Positions 1 through 8,790 of a stretch of DNA of 64,000 bases are shown in pieces. The stretch is from Rhodoferax lithotrophicus. Lineage in GTDB: Bacteria; Pseudomonadota; Gammaproteobacteria; Burkholderiales; Burkholderiaceae_C. Location: positions 1,798,001 through 1,862,000 of the forward strand of contig NZ_AP024238.1 in the NCBI RefSeq assembly GCF_019973615.1. Reading direction: 5' to 3'. Within the stretch, counting starts at the first letter, position 1. Each line of letters starts with the position of its first letter. Below the pieces are notes generated by a model. It did not search any database. It saw only the letters and a program-made list of their open reading frames with translations, and was not told the DNA's origin. The position numbers and the translations under genes are program-made.

Positions 1-565
<565 letters not shown>

Positions 566-575
566 GCGCTTGTGT

Positions 576-1364
576 ATGTCAGTTATTCCGTTCTATGCAG
601 AGCAGGCCGGTGAATGTATGCTGTTTGAGCACGCATGGCAGCAGCAATTGCCGTTGCTCATCAAAGGCCCTACAGGATGTGGAAAAACCCGCTTTGTTGA
701 ACACATGGCAGCACGCCTGAAGCGACCTCTGGTCACCGTGTCATGCCACGATGATTTGAGTGCCGCTGATCTGGTGGGGCGCTTTCTGATTGGCAACGGC
801 AGCACACACTGGTCGGACGGGCCACTGGCCCGCGCCGTGCGGATGGGTGCCATCTGTTACCTTGATGAGGTGGTGGAGGCGCGCAAGGACACCACGGTGG
901 TATTACATCCGCTGGCCGATGACCGGCGTATTCTGCCGATTGAGCGCACCGGTGAGGAACTGGCGGCACCGCCAGAGTTCATGCTGGTGATCTCTTACAA
1001 CCCTGGCTACCAGAATCTGCTCAAAGGGCTCAAACCAAGCACTCGCCAGCGCTTTGTCAGCCTGAGCATGAATTACCCCAGTTCGCAGGTCGAGGTGGGT
1101 ATTGTGCAAAACGAGGCAGGTATTTCCGAGGCACAGGCCAAACAATTGGTGCAATTGGCCAAAGCCCTGCGTGCGCTGACAGAGCATGACCTGGAAGAAA
1201 CCGCCAGCACGCGCTTGCTGGTGTCTGCAGGGAGGCTGATGGCATCGGGTTTGCCGTTGCAGCTTGCTTGCCAAGCTGCCATCATTGATGCGCTGACTGA
1301 CGACCTAGCCACGGCGCAGGCGCTGGCCGAAGTGGTACACGCGCTGTTTGGCGATACCGCCTGA
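576..1364 (+). CDS. norQ: NorQ, MoxR/CbbQ-type AAA+ ATPase for NO reductase activation
   Basis: This 262-residue MoxR-class AAA+ ATPase works with NorD to insert the non-haem iron or otherwise activate NorBC. The Walker A motif GPTGCGKT is at residues 31-38 and Walker B AICYLDEV at 92-99. A sensor/arginine-finger stretch with YNPGYQ and PSTRQRF lies at 141-160, followed by the C-terminal CbbQ-type lid. The ATG at 576 is chosen because it gives the usual family N-terminus. An in-frame GTG at 522 would overlap norB by 44 bases and is less likely. The gene sits directly after norB and before a polyferredoxin gene and norD. Confidence 0.93.
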   Translation: MSVIPFYAEQAGECMLFEHAWQQQLPLLIKGPTGCGKTRFVEHMAARLKRPLVTVSCHDDLSAADLVGRFLIGNGSTHWSDGPLARAVRMGAICYLDEVVEARKDTTVVLHPLADDRRILPIERTGEELAAPPEFMLVISYNPGYQNLLKGLKPSTRQRFVSLSMNYPSSQVEVGIVQNEAGISEAQAKQLVQLAKALRALTEHDLEETASTRLLVSAGRLMASGLPLQLACQAAIIDALTDDLATAQALAEVVHALFGDTA

Positions 1365-1382
1365 CGTATTCCCGGCCATCTC

Positions 1383-2360
1383 ATGAAGCAGCCGAAGCCG
1401 AGCAAGCTAGCCCCTGCACGATTGCAGCAGTGGCGGCTGGCTACTCAAATTGGTTTTTTTACGCTGTTTGTGCTGGCTCCGGCGCTCAACCTGTTGCGCT
1501 TTGACTTGAGTGACACCCAGCTCTGGTTTTTGGGGCAACGTTGGTCCCTGGGCATTGATGCCTTGGCCAACGGACAAATCAGCGCGACGGAGGCTGCGCT
1601 GCAACTTGTCTGGCGTGCCTTTGTGCCCGGCTTGTTGGTGGTGGCCGTGTTTCTGGGCATTGCCTACCGTTATGGCCGTTTGTATTGCGGATGGTTATGC
1701 CCGCACTTTTCGATGGTCGAGATGCTCAACAAACTGTTGCACCGCGCTTGCGGCAAACTGAGCATCTGGGACAAAAGCCCCACACCCCGACCAGGTGCAG
1801 CCCCCAATGCAGGCTGGTGGCCGCTGTTTGGTTTGAGTTGTGCCCTGATGGGGTTTGTTTGGGCCATCACCTTGCTCACCTACCTGCTGCCGCCCACCGT
1901 GATTTGGGGGGGCTTGATTGAAGGCACGTTGACACCTAATCAAACCCGATTTCTGCTGATTGCCAGCACGGTCTTTACACTGGAATTTGCGTTTGCACGC
2001 CACTTGTTTTGCCGTTTTGGCTGTGCTGTGGGTTTATTCCAAAGCCTGGCCTGGATGGCCAACCCCAAAGGCATGGTGGTGGCGTTTGCACGTGAGCGGG
2101 CGCGTGAGTGCAAAACCTGCGATGCCCCGCGCGGTTCTGCGTGTGACAACGCCTGCCCCATGCGTTTGAACCCGCGCAACATCAAGCGCATGATGTTTTC
2201 GTGTGTGCAGTGCGGCCAATGTTTGACGGCGTGTGATGCCACCCAGCAAGCGCAGCAGCGCACCCCCACGCTGGAATGGCAAGTGGGGGTGGAGGCCCTG
2301 CGTGAAACCTTGCGCCAACGCAAGCGTGAGCAAGAACACGAGCACGAGGAGCGGCACTGA
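1383..2360 (+). CDS. Membrane polyferredoxin, NosR/NapH/CcoG-like 4Fe-4S protein of the nor cluster
   Basis: A 325-residue integral membrane iron-sulfur protein. About five hydrophobic segments are visible (around residues 20-38, 80-98, 145-170, 190-206). Cys pairs C-x3-CP at 102/106 and C-x3-C at 210/214 resemble the membrane-face motifs of NosR and NapH. A C-terminal ferredoxin domain has C243, C246, C254, C258 and C274, C277, C280, C284, enough for two 4Fe-4S clusters. A charged KREQEHEHEERH-type tail closes the protein. It lies between norQ and norD and its stop overlaps the norD start by one base. An electron-transfer or maturation role in NO reductase assembly is inferred from position only. 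Confidence 0.82.
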   Translation: MKQPKPSKLAPARLQQWRLATQIGFFTLFVLAPALNLLRFDLSDTQLWFLGQRWSLGIDALANGQISATEAALQLVWRAFVPGLLVVAVFLGIAYRYGRLYCGWLCPHFSMVEMLNKLLHRACGKLSIWDKSPTPRPGAAPNAGWWPLFGLSCALMGFVWAITLLTYLLPPTVIWGGLIEGTLTPNQTRFLLIASTVFTLEFAFARHLFCRFGCAVGLFQSLAWMANPKGMVVAFARERARECKTCDAPRGSACDNACPMRLNPRNIKRMMFSCVQCGQCLTACDATQQAQQRTPTLEWQVGVEALRETLRQRKREQEHEHEERH

Positions 2361-4186
2361 TGGAAGAGATGGTTGGACGTTGGTGGCACCAGACCATCAC
2401 CAGGGTGACACGTCAGGATCACCCCGGAGCGGCGGTACAACTGCAGGACATGCAAAAGACCATTGGCATATTTTTCCGCGCTGCCGGTGGCCCCACCGCG
2501 CTGCGTTTTACCCCTGCCTCCATGCAGGCGGTTGGCGGTCAGCGGCACTGGTTGCAAAAGCTGGCGGGCAGCGGCCAACGTGCTGACACGGCCCAGCTGG
2601 AGCCGGATGTGTTGGCGCTCCCCGCCACACTGGCTGTGTTTGCCACTGCGCAACTCAACCGTGACCTGTACCTTTGGCTGGCCATGTTGTCGGCATGTTT
2701 TGTCCATCAAGGTGACTGGATCAACGACAACCTGATGGCGAGCCAAACGGCGCTGGCGCAGTTTCCTGGTTTTGCCACAAGATACCAGGCACTGTTGCTG
2801 GCCCACCTGGCGCAACGCCCCGATCCGGCACATTTGCACGGGGTGGCGGCGCAAGCGGAAGCTGCCGTGCAGGCCGCCTTGATGGGGCAGGGCCATGCGC
2901 AGTATGCCTGTCTGCCTCAGGATGTTGCTGCTGTCTGGCTGTGGCTGAGCACCAGTGCCATGGCCACGACAAATCGCCCGGCCAGTCACAAAGCTGCAGA
3001 AGCGCATCAGCAACCGGCCGAACTCAAGGACACGCAGCGTCGCCGTACCCAGGCCATCTCCCATGAACAAAGCCGCAACGCCATGGTGTTGCCGTTTCGC
3101 GCTGAAGCGCTGATGTCCTGGAGTGAAATGGTTCACGTCAACCGCAGTACGGACGACGACGAAGACGACAACGCCCTGAACGCAGCCAACGACATGGACA
3201 AGCTGTCGGTTGCCCCTGATGGGCAAACGCTGGCTTCGCGCGTCAAATTCGACCTGGATTTGCCCAGCAGCAGCGCCGACGACACGCCTGTCGGCCCCGG
3301 CATAACTCTGCCTGAATGGGACTATCGGAGCGCAATATTGCAGCCAGACCATTGCCTGGTGCAGGTGATGCAGGCGCAACATTGCGCCCCCTTCATGCCC
3401 TCGGCAGCTCTGCGTCAGACGGCCAAGCGCCTGCGCCGCCGCCTGGAAACCCTGCGCGATGCCCCACGCGCCGTGCATGGCCAGGATAGCGGGGATGACG
3501 TTGACCTGGATGCCTGGGTACGTTTTCACGCCGACCAGCTTGATGCTGCCACGCCTTGCAGCGACACGCCACCGATCTATACACGCCGGGCCCGGCTTGA
3601 CCGCAGTCTGGCCACCCTGTTGCTGGCCGATTTGTCTTTGTCCACCGATGCTTACGCGACGGCGCAAGCGCGTGTGATTGATGTGATCCGTGACGCGCTG
3701 TTTGTGTTTGGCGAGGCGCTGCATGCGGCGGGTGACCCGTTCGCCATCTGGGGTTTCAGTTCGGTGCGCAGGCAGCATGTGCGTATGCAGCACCTGAAAA
3801 CCTTTGATGAAACTTGGAGTGATGCCAGCCGCGCCCGCGTCGGGGCCGTCAAACCCGGTTATTACACCCGCATGGGCGCGGCCATTCGTCACGCCTCCCT
3901 GCAATTGGCGCATCGTCCCGAGCGCAAACGCTTGCTGATGCTGCTGACGGACGGCAAACCCAATGACCTGGACGTTTACGAAGGCCGCTACGGTCTGGAA
4001 GACACGCGTCAGGCAGTGCGTGAGGCGCACGCTGCGGGCTTGATCCCGTTTTGCGTCACCATCGATGAAAAAGCCCACGACTACCTGCCCATGCTGTTTG
4101 GTCAGAACGGCTATGCCATGGTGCACAAACCACAAGACCTGGTCAGGCAACTGACGCAGGCCTGGGCCACGCTGTCACGCCGGTGA
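2360..4186 (+). CDS. norD: NorD, von Willebrand factor A domain NO reductase activation protein
   Basis: A 608-residue soluble protein of the NorD family, partner of the NorQ ATPase. The C-terminal 200 residues form a vWA domain. Its MIDAS motif is DLSLS at about residue 424, the second metal-site region is near GYYTRMGAAIRHA, and TDGKPND follows. The N-terminal 400 residues are helical and poorly conserved, with an acidic DDDEDDN stretch near residue 258. The ATG overlaps the TGA of the preceding polyferredoxin gene (TGATG), implying translational coupling. It is the last gene before an NsrR-type operator, so it probably ends the norCBQ-D transcript. Confidence 0.92.
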   Translation: MEEMVGRWWHQTITRVTRQDHPGAAVQLQDMQKTIGIFFRAAGGPTALRFTPASMQAVGGQRHWLQKLAGSGQRADTAQLEPDVLALPATLAVFATAQLNRDLYLWLAMLSACFVHQGDWINDNLMASQTALAQFPGFATRYQALLLAHLAQRPDPAHLHGVAAQAEAAVQAALMGQGHAQYACLPQDVAAVWLWLSTSAMATTNRPASHKAAEAHQQPAELKDTQRRRTQAISHEQSRNAMVLPFRAEALMSWSEMVHVNRSTDDDEDDNALNAANDMDKLSVAPDGQTLASRVKFDLDLPSSSADDTPVGPGITLPEWDYRSAILQPDHCLVQVMQAQHCAPFMPSAALRQTAKRLRRRLETLRDAPRAVHGQDSGDDVDLDAWVRFHADQLDAATPCSDTPPIYTRRARLDRSLATLLLADLSLSTDAYATAQARVIDVIRDALFVFGEALHAAGDPFAIWGFSSVRRQHVRMQHLKTFDETWSDASRARVGAVKPGYYTRMGAAIRHASLQLAHRPERKRLLMLLTDGKPNDLDVYEGRYGLEDTRQAVREAHAAGLIPFCVTIDEKAHDYLPMLFGQNGYAMVHKPQDLVRQLTQAWATLSRR

Positions 4187-4246
4187 ACTCATCTGGCGGC
4201 AAGGCAAGTGCTGACAGGAAGGTAACCATCTTTCTGGTATTTGTAT

Positions 4247-4269
4247 TAGATTCATTTAAAATGAATCTT
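4247..4269. promoter_or_regulatory. Predicted NsrR operator upstream of the FmdE-like/fdxA/nnrS operon
   Basis: A perfect dyad GATTCATTT-A-AAATGAATC occupies 4249-4267. The surrounding 23-mer agrees at 20 of 23 positions with the NsrR consensus AAGATGCATTTAAAATGCATCTT as I remember it. It lies 20 bases before the first possible start at 4290. A 15-base run, ATGAATCTTTAATTA, at 4261-4275 recurs exactly at 10558-10572 in front of nsrR. Confidence 0.8.
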
Positions 4270-4289
4270 TAATTATGCGGGGCTGTTTT

Positions 4290-4445
4290 ATGACTTCTTG
4301 TGCAACCGCCCATACCTCCCCCGAGGCCAATCATCCGTTGGATGCTCTTGGTGTGGGCAATCGTGTCCGTTTTTCACAAATTTTGGGTGTGCCCGATGTG
4401 CCGCAACCGGGTGCAATGGGGCGGTTTTGCTTGTCTTTGAGTTGA
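4290..4445 (+). CDS. Small ORF of 51 codons behind the NsrR operator; possible small protein or leader peptide
   Basis: ATG at 4290 is preceded by a GCGGGG stretch about 7 bases upstream that could serve as ribosome binding site. The frame runs 51 codons to TGA at 4443-4445, only 5 bases before the ATG of the FmdE-like gene. The product starts MTSCATAHTSPEA and contains NRVRFSQILGVPDVP; I do not recognise a family. Codon use looks normal for the neighbourhood. It could be a real small protein, a translational leader, or fortuitous. An alternative frame from GTG 4298 would instead extend the FmdE-like protein at its N-terminus. Position directly under the operator is the main argument for it. 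Confidence 0.45.
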   Translation: MTSCATAHTSPEANHPLDALGVGNRVRFSQILGVPDVPQPGAMGRFCLSLS

Positions 4446-4450
4446 TCACT

Positions 4451-5059
4451 ATGGAATTTCCTGCATTTTTCAAACGGATTCCAGACATCACCCTGTTCGA
4501 TCCGTTGGCTGATTTTTTGGGTGCTGCTGAAGGTGGTTTGGTACGTTACGGCTACACCGATGCAGTCAAACTGGCAGGCCATTCGTGTCCGACAGTGGCA
4601 TCTGCCTATTGGCTCGGGGTGCGTGCCCTGCAGCACCTTTATCCCGATGTGATGCCACAGCGTGGCAGCGTTGCTGTTGATCTGAGACAGACATTGGAGT
4701 CTGGCACCACAGGTGTGGTGGCCAATGTTCTGGGTCAACTGACGGGGGCTGCCAGCGGTGGCGGTTTTGCTGGCATTGGCGGGCGCTTTGTGCGCCGTGA
4801 CCTGATGCACTTTGGTGTGGAGATTGCGTCTGAAATTCGCTTCACACGCATCGATACCGGCCAGGCCGTGCTGGCGCAGTCCCATGTGCAGAAGGTGCGG
4901 GCTGATCCACGAACCATGCCCTTGATGCAAGCCTGTTTGTCAGACACCGCCACTGCGGTACAGCGGCAAGAATTTGGCCAGCTTTGGCAGGCGCGTGTTG
5001 AGCAATTGTTGCTGGTGCATGGTTTTGACGATGCGGTGTTTGAACTCTTGGTCGTGTGA
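4451..5059 (+). CDS. FmdE-like domain protein in the NO-response operon
   Basis: A 202-residue soluble protein resembling the FmdE (formylmethanofuran dehydrogenase subunit E-like) fold. The recognisable motif is GHSCPTVA at residues 43-50, matching the family's G-H-x-C-P metal-site signature. A glycine-rich stretch, ASGGGFAGIGG, follows. No C-terminal zinc ribbon is present. The ATG at 4451 is preferred; an upstream GTG at 4298 in the same frame would add 51 residues rich in Cys, judged unlikely because another ORF fills that space. The biochemical role is unknown. Its place between an NsrR box and a ferredoxin/NnrS pair suggests metal or cofactor handling under NO stress, which is inference. 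Confidence 0.7.
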   Translation: MEFPAFFKRIPDITLFDPLADFLGAAEGGLVRYGYTDAVKLAGHSCPTVASAYWLGVRALQHLYPDVMPQRGSVAVDLRQTLESGTTGVVANVLGQLTGAASGGGFAGIGGRFVRRDLMHFGVEIASEIRFTRIDTGQAVLAQSHVQKVRADPRTMPLMQACLSDTATAVQRQEFGQLWQARVEQLLLVHGFDDAVFELLVV

Positions 5060-5125
5060 GGCAAGACCGGTGGCAAACACCCGCACGTTTTGTTTATTGA
5101 ATCAGCAATTCATTGGAGAACAAGC

Positions 5126-5449
5126 ATGACTTTTGTGGTGACCGAATCGTGCATCCGCTGCAAATACACCGACTGTGTCGATGTGTGTCCGGTGGATGCT
5201 TTTCGCGAAGGACCTAATTTTTTGGTGATTGATCCTGACGATTGCATTGACTGTGCCGTGTGTGTGCCGGAGTGCCCGGTGAATGCCATTTATGCGGACG
5301 AAGACGTGCCCGCCAATCAGCAGGACTTCATTGCGCTTAATGCAGAGCTGTCGCCCAAATGGAAAACCATTACCCGAACCAAGGCGGCGCTGCCTGATGC
5401 GGATGAATGGGCCAAAGTGGTGGTCAAGCGTGCCGAACTCAAGCGATGA
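5126..5449 (+). CDS. fdxA: Seven-iron ferredoxin, FdxA type
   Basis: A 107-residue ferredoxin collinear with Azotobacter vinelandii ferredoxin I, which carries one 3Fe-4S and one 4Fe-4S cluster. Cys residues are at 9, 12, 17, 21, 40, 43, 46 and 50. By analogy C9, C17 and C50 hold the 3Fe cluster, and C21, C40, C43 and C46 the 4Fe cluster. The extra cysteine usually found after CPVD (Cys24 in FdI) is alanine here (A25). The ATG at 5126 is preceded by GGAGA at 5115-5119. It sits between the FmdE-like gene and an NnrS-like gene, and probably serves as electron donor in the NO/denitrification response. Confidence 0.93.
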   Translation: MTFVVTESCIRCKYTDCVDVCPVDAFREGPNFLVIDPDDCIDCAVCVPECPVNAIYADEDVPANQQDFIALNAELSPKWKTITRTKAALPDADEWAKVVVKRAELKR

Positions 5450-5480
5450 TCGCCTTACTTGCCATGGCACTGAACTTGTG

Positions 5481-6722
5481 ATGCCCCGCTGGCGCTGGCA
5501 CCACCTGCTGCTGGCACCGCATCGTCTGGCATTTTTTATGGGTGCCGTGATGCTGGGCACGACGGCGCTCTGGTGGATGGTTCTGTTGCTGGCGCACGCT
5601 TTGCACTTGCGATTGAGCCCAGTCGTTCCGGCCACCTTGATCCACGCGTTGCTGATGAGCCTGACTTATATGCCTCTGTTTTTTTGCGGATTTTTGTACA
5701 CCGCAGGGCCCAAATGGCTCAAACTGCCTGCAGTCAGTGCGCGCAGTCTGCTGCCCGCACTGGTCACCCTGATGATTGGTTGGGCGGTCGCCTGGATTGG
5801 GATGCACTGGCAATTGCAGATGGCAGCCCTTGGAATGGGGCTGGTTGCATTGGGCTGGACGTCACTGACCCTGCGTTTTGCCCGTATGGTTTGGTGCAGC
5901 CGGGTTAGCGACAAGACGCACACCACGCTGGCCAGTGTCGCTTGCCTGATTGGTGCAGGGGTGATGTTTGGGCTGGCCGTGTCACTGGCGCTCAATTCAA
6001 CGCCGCTGTTGCGCACCGGTATCCAAATGGGCATCTGGTGGTTTCTTGCACCGGTATTCGTTGTGGCATCACACCGTATGGTTCCGTTTTTCAGTGCCAG
6101 TTTGATTGAAATCCTTGATGCCTGGTGGCCCAACTGGGTGCAGATAGTCATGCTCGGCACGCTGTTGTTTGAAGGATTGGTCAGCGTGGTCGACCTGTGG
6201 TGGTGGCCCTTGCCGCAGGTGCTGCGCTGGCTGGAGGTATTGGTTGAGGCCCCACTGGCATTGCTGGTGCTGGGCTTGGCGTTGCGCTGGGGCTGCATCC
6301 AAAGCCTGAAGATTCGCTTGCTGGCCATGTTGCACGGCGGCTTCGTTTGGCTGGGTATGGCGTTGGCGCTCAATGCCATTTCACATGGATTGATGGCTTC
6401 CAGCGGCGATACCGTGTCGCTGGGCCTGGCACCCTTGCATGCCATGACCATGGGCTATCTGGGGTGCACCATGTTTGCCATGGTCACGCGGATAAGCAGC
6501 GGCCACGGTGGCCGGAAAGAGTCCGCTGACAACATGGTCTGGTGGCTTTACTGGGTGTTGCAGGCCGCCGCGATTTTGCGCGTCAGCGCCGCCATGGTTG
6601 ACGTGTTTTCTCAGTCATTGATGCTGGCCGCCATTGTCGCTTGGTGTGTGGTGATGGTCGGCTGGGCGGTGCGTTATGGTGACTGGTTTGGCACGCCCCG
6701 GCCGGATGGTCGTGATGGATAA
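5481..6722 (+). CDS. nnrS: NnrS-like multi-helix membrane protein (paralogue 1)
   Basis: A 413-residue, roughly 12-helix membrane protein of the NnrS family, haem- and copper-containing proteins that protect against NO stress. Family landmarks seen: LLLAPHRLAFF near the N-terminus, MPLFFCGFLYTAGPKWL in helix 2, HRMVPFFSAS in the middle, and PLHAMTMGYLGCTMFAMVTR followed by SSGHGGR near residue 335. It is divergent from the second NnrS at 7598-8788, so the two are paralogues, not a recent duplication. The start at 5481 (GTG just before it, at 5478, is also possible) follows fdxA by 31 bases; the end overlaps norE. Confidence 0.85.
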   Translation: MPRWRWHHLLLAPHRLAFFMGAVMLGTTALWWMVLLLAHALHLRLSPVVPATLIHALLMSLTYMPLFFCGFLYTAGPKWLKLPAVSARSLLPALVTLMIGWAVAWIGMHWQLQMAALGMGLVALGWTSLTLRFARMVWCSRVSDKTHTTLASVACLIGAGVMFGLAVSLALNSTPLLRTGIQMGIWWFLAPVFVVASHRMVPFFSASLIEILDAWWPNWVQIVMLGTLLFEGLVSVVDLWWWPLPQVLRWLEVLVEAPLALLVLGLALRWGCIQSLKIRLLAMLHGGFVWLGMALALNAISHGLMASSGDTVSLGLAPLHAMTMGYLGCTMFAMVTRISSGHGGRKESADNMVWWLYWVLQAAAILRVSAAMVDVFSQSLMLAAIVAWCVVMVGWAVRYGDWFGTPRPDGRDG

Positions 6723-7293
6723 GGGGGCCGTGGCGGACAGCCCCCGATTGGCAGGTGATCTGGCGGTTTGGCTCATCATCCTGGCGGAATTGCTGGCGTT
6801 TGGTATTCTTTTTCTGTCTTATGTGTTTGCGCGCACTTTTGATGTGGCGCTGTTCAATGCATCGCAACGCACGCTCGATTTAAATTCTGGTGCCATCAAC
6901 ACGGCCTTGTTGATCACTGGAAGTTGGTGCGTGGTGCGTGCCGTGCAGGCCATCAAATGTGATGCATCGACTGTGGGCGCACGCTGGTTGCTGGTGGCTT
7001 TAGCCTGCGGCATTGGTTTTGTGGTCAACAAACTGATGGAATTTTCAGCCACGGCGCAGGCGGGCATCGATTTGTCAACGAATACCTTCTACATGTTCTA
7101 CATTTTGTTGACTGGGTTTCACTTTTTCCATGTGCTGGCAGCCATGGTCTTTTTGACAATTCTGCTGGTCAAGACCCATGCCGGTCGCTACGGAAGCCAT
7201 GACGTTCATGCGCTTGAGACAGGTGCCGCCTTTTGGCACATGGTGGATCTGTTGTGGATTGTGCTGTTCCCGTTGATTTATGTAATGCGCTGA
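6715..7293 (+). CDS. norE: NorE, cytochrome c oxidase subunit III-like protein
   Basis: A 192-residue protein of the haem-copper oxidase subunit III family with five membrane helices. It contains the typical GDLAVWLIILAELLAFG first helix and GFHFFHVLAAMV, then a final AAFWHMVDLLWIVLFPLIY helix. NorE is associated with NorCB but is dispensable in several denitrifiers. The ATG at 6715 overlaps the 3' end of the NnrS-like gene by 8 bases; in-frame ATGs at 6676 and 6706 are alternatives. It is followed after 12 bases by the NorF-like gene. Confidence 0.88.
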   Translation: MDKGAVADSPRLAGDLAVWLIILAELLAFGILFLSYVFARTFDVALFNASQRTLDLNSGAINTALLITGSWCVVRAVQAIKCDASTVGARWLLVALACGIGFVVNKLMEFSATAQAGIDLSTNTFYMFYILLTGFHFFHVLAAMVFLTILLVKTHAGRYGSHDVHALETGAAFWHMVDLLWIVLFPLIYVMR

Positions 7294-7305
7294 AGCCCTG
7301 TAACC

Positions 7306-7575
7306 ATGCTGAAATTTTCAACCAACACGCTTTGGCTGCTATTGCTGGCCGCTACTGGGCTCACTTATTGGCTGGGCGAGTCTGGTCAGGTGGGCCAGTC
7401 CAGCATGGTGCCTGTGTTCATCATCTTTGGGGTCTCATTTTTCAAGGGCTTGTTGGTCATCAACGACTTTATGGAGCTGCGCCACGCATCCAGTTTGTGG
7501 CGCAATCTGCTGGTGGGCTGGCTGGGTTTTGTCATCGGCATGATTCTGCTGGCGTATTGGCTGGGTTCGCGTTGA
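7306..7575 (+). CDS. norF: NorF-like small membrane protein, cytochrome oxidase subunit IV family
   Basis: An 89-residue protein with three hydrophobic helices (about residues 7-23, 33-52, 66-86). The middle one, PVFIIFGVSFFKGLLVINDF, followed by MELRH, is characteristic of the prokaryotic COX4/NorF family. It follows norE by 12 bases and so completes a norEF pair. It converges on the nnrS gene of the opposite strand, leaving only 22 bases, with no clear terminator hairpin between them. Confidence 0.82.
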   Translation: MLKFSTNTLWLLLLAATGLTYWLGESGQVGQSSMVPVFIIFGVSFFKGLLVINDFMELRHASSLWRNLLVGWLGFVIGMILLAYWLGSR

Positions 7576-7597
7576 ATTGCCAGCCTTCTGACCTGAC

Positions 7598-8788
7598 TCA
7601 GCCGTCTTTGCCATCCCCACGTGTCGTCACCAGCCAGGGGGTGTAGCGCCACATGAAAATCAGGAACGCTGCGCTCCAGGCCGCCGCTGAAGCCATCAAG
7701 GCATAGCTGTACCAAGCTGGCATCAGCATAGGCAGCAGCACCCGCAGCACAGCAGCCAGCATGATCAGCAGGTAGGCCGTCATCTCCAGTGAGTCGACCT
7801 GCAATGGGCGCCCCGTGTGACCACGTGACGTGCGTGTCATCATGCCAATGATCAACCCGCCGGTGGCCCCCACCGTGAGTGCGTGCACACCCAGCGAAGT
7901 GGTGATCCACCCGAGCTGTGCCACGGCTAGCAAAGCCAGTCCAACTGACAGCCACACATATGAAAAATGCAGAATCCAGACAATGGGGCGGCCCAGCGTG
8001 GCCAGCGGGTGCCAGCGCAGCTGGCGGCTCAAGTTAAGCATGCTGGCCAGGGCCAATGCCGCTGCCGCCAAGCCACTGTGCCAGCCTGTCACCCATAACA
8101 CCAAACCAAGGGCAGCAGCGGTCAAAGTACTGCGTTCCAGCCAGACGACAGGTTCAATTTTGATGCCCAGTGCGGTGGCGGTAAAAAATGGCACCACACG
8201 CCCGGCTATTACACACTCAATCATCACGATGAATCCCAACCCCGTGTACAAACTGTTCATCGGAGCGAGGTCGATGGTGCCAGTCGCAGACAAATGGAAC
8301 GTCAGGTTCACCAGGGAAAGTAACAACAAAATAAGCGCCAACGGCACGTTGCGCCAATTGCGTGAGCGAATCAGCAAGCGCAGAAATATGAGCCCCACAA
8401 TGGGCAGCAGGGTTAGATCCAATACCGCAAATACTACATAGGGTGCCACCAGCGAGGCCACGCGCGCACTGAGCCACAGCAAGATTAAAAACCCCAAAGC
8501 CGGGCCACGTGGGGTGGCCAGACCAGTCCAGGTTTTACCGGCGGTCATCAAAAAACCCACAATGACCGCAATAGCAAAGCCAAACAACATTTCGTGCGCA
8601 TGCCACAGCAATGCTGGCTGCGATGGGGCCCAGGTGATGGCACCCAGAAAGACAGCCACCCAAAGCGGCACGATCAGCGCAGCCAACAAGGCGGCTCCGA
8701 GATAAAAAGGGCGAAAAGCCAGGCGCAACCAAGGCATGCCATAGGGCGCTGGCGTGGTCGGTGATTGACCGAAGATAGGTAATGACAT
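7598..8788 (-). CDS. nnrS: NnrS family haem-copper membrane protein (paralogue 2)
   Basis: A 396-residue canonical NnrS with about 12 transmembrane helices, implicated in relief of NO toxicity to cellular iron pools. Conserved elements: RLAFRPFYLGAAL at the N-terminus, LLWHAHEMLFGFAIAVIVGF, then FLMTAGKTWTG; GRVVPFFTATAL mid-protein; and LGVHALTVGATGGLIIGMMT followed by RTSRGHTGRPL. It is closer to the textbook family than the copy at 5481-6722. Its start is 2 bases downstream of the DUF3079 stop, so translation is probably coupled. It is the last gene of the ccoG-DUF3079-nnrS reverse-strand operon driven from the operator at about 10.5 kb. Confidence 0.93.
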   Translation of the reverse strand: MSLPIFGQSPTTPAPYGMPWLRLAFRPFYLGAALLAALIVPLWVAVFLGAITWAPSQPALLWHAHEMLFGFAIAVIVGFLMTAGKTWTGLATPRGPALGFLILLWLSARVASLVAPYVVFAVLDLTLLPIVGLIFLRLLIRSRNWRNVPLALILLLLSLVNLTFHLSATGTIDLAPMNSLYTGLGFIVMIECVIAGRVVPFFTATALGIKIEPVVWLERSTLTAAALGLVLWVTGWHSGLAAAALALASMLNLSRQLRWHPLATLGRPIVWILHFSYVWLSVGLALLAVAQLGWITTSLGVHALTVGATGGLIIGMMTRTSRGHTGRPLQVDSLEMTAYLLIMLAAVLRVLLPMLMPAWYSYALMASAAAWSAAFLIFMWRYTPWLVTTRGDGKDG

Positions 8789-8790
8789 GC

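Noticed and set aside
1940..4150. Reverse-strand open frame of 736 codons opposite the polyferredoxin gene and norD
   Set aside because: Composition rich in His, Gln, Arg and Gly with no domain; it is the antisense reading of codon-biased norD, which has a clear vWA domain.
4298..4450. N-terminal extension of the FmdE-like protein from GTG 4298, with CSWCGQSC and CARCAATGC
   Set aside because: Looks like a cysteine-rich module, but the start codon is weak and the competing frame from ATG 4290 has a better ribosome site and codon use. Left open with low weight.
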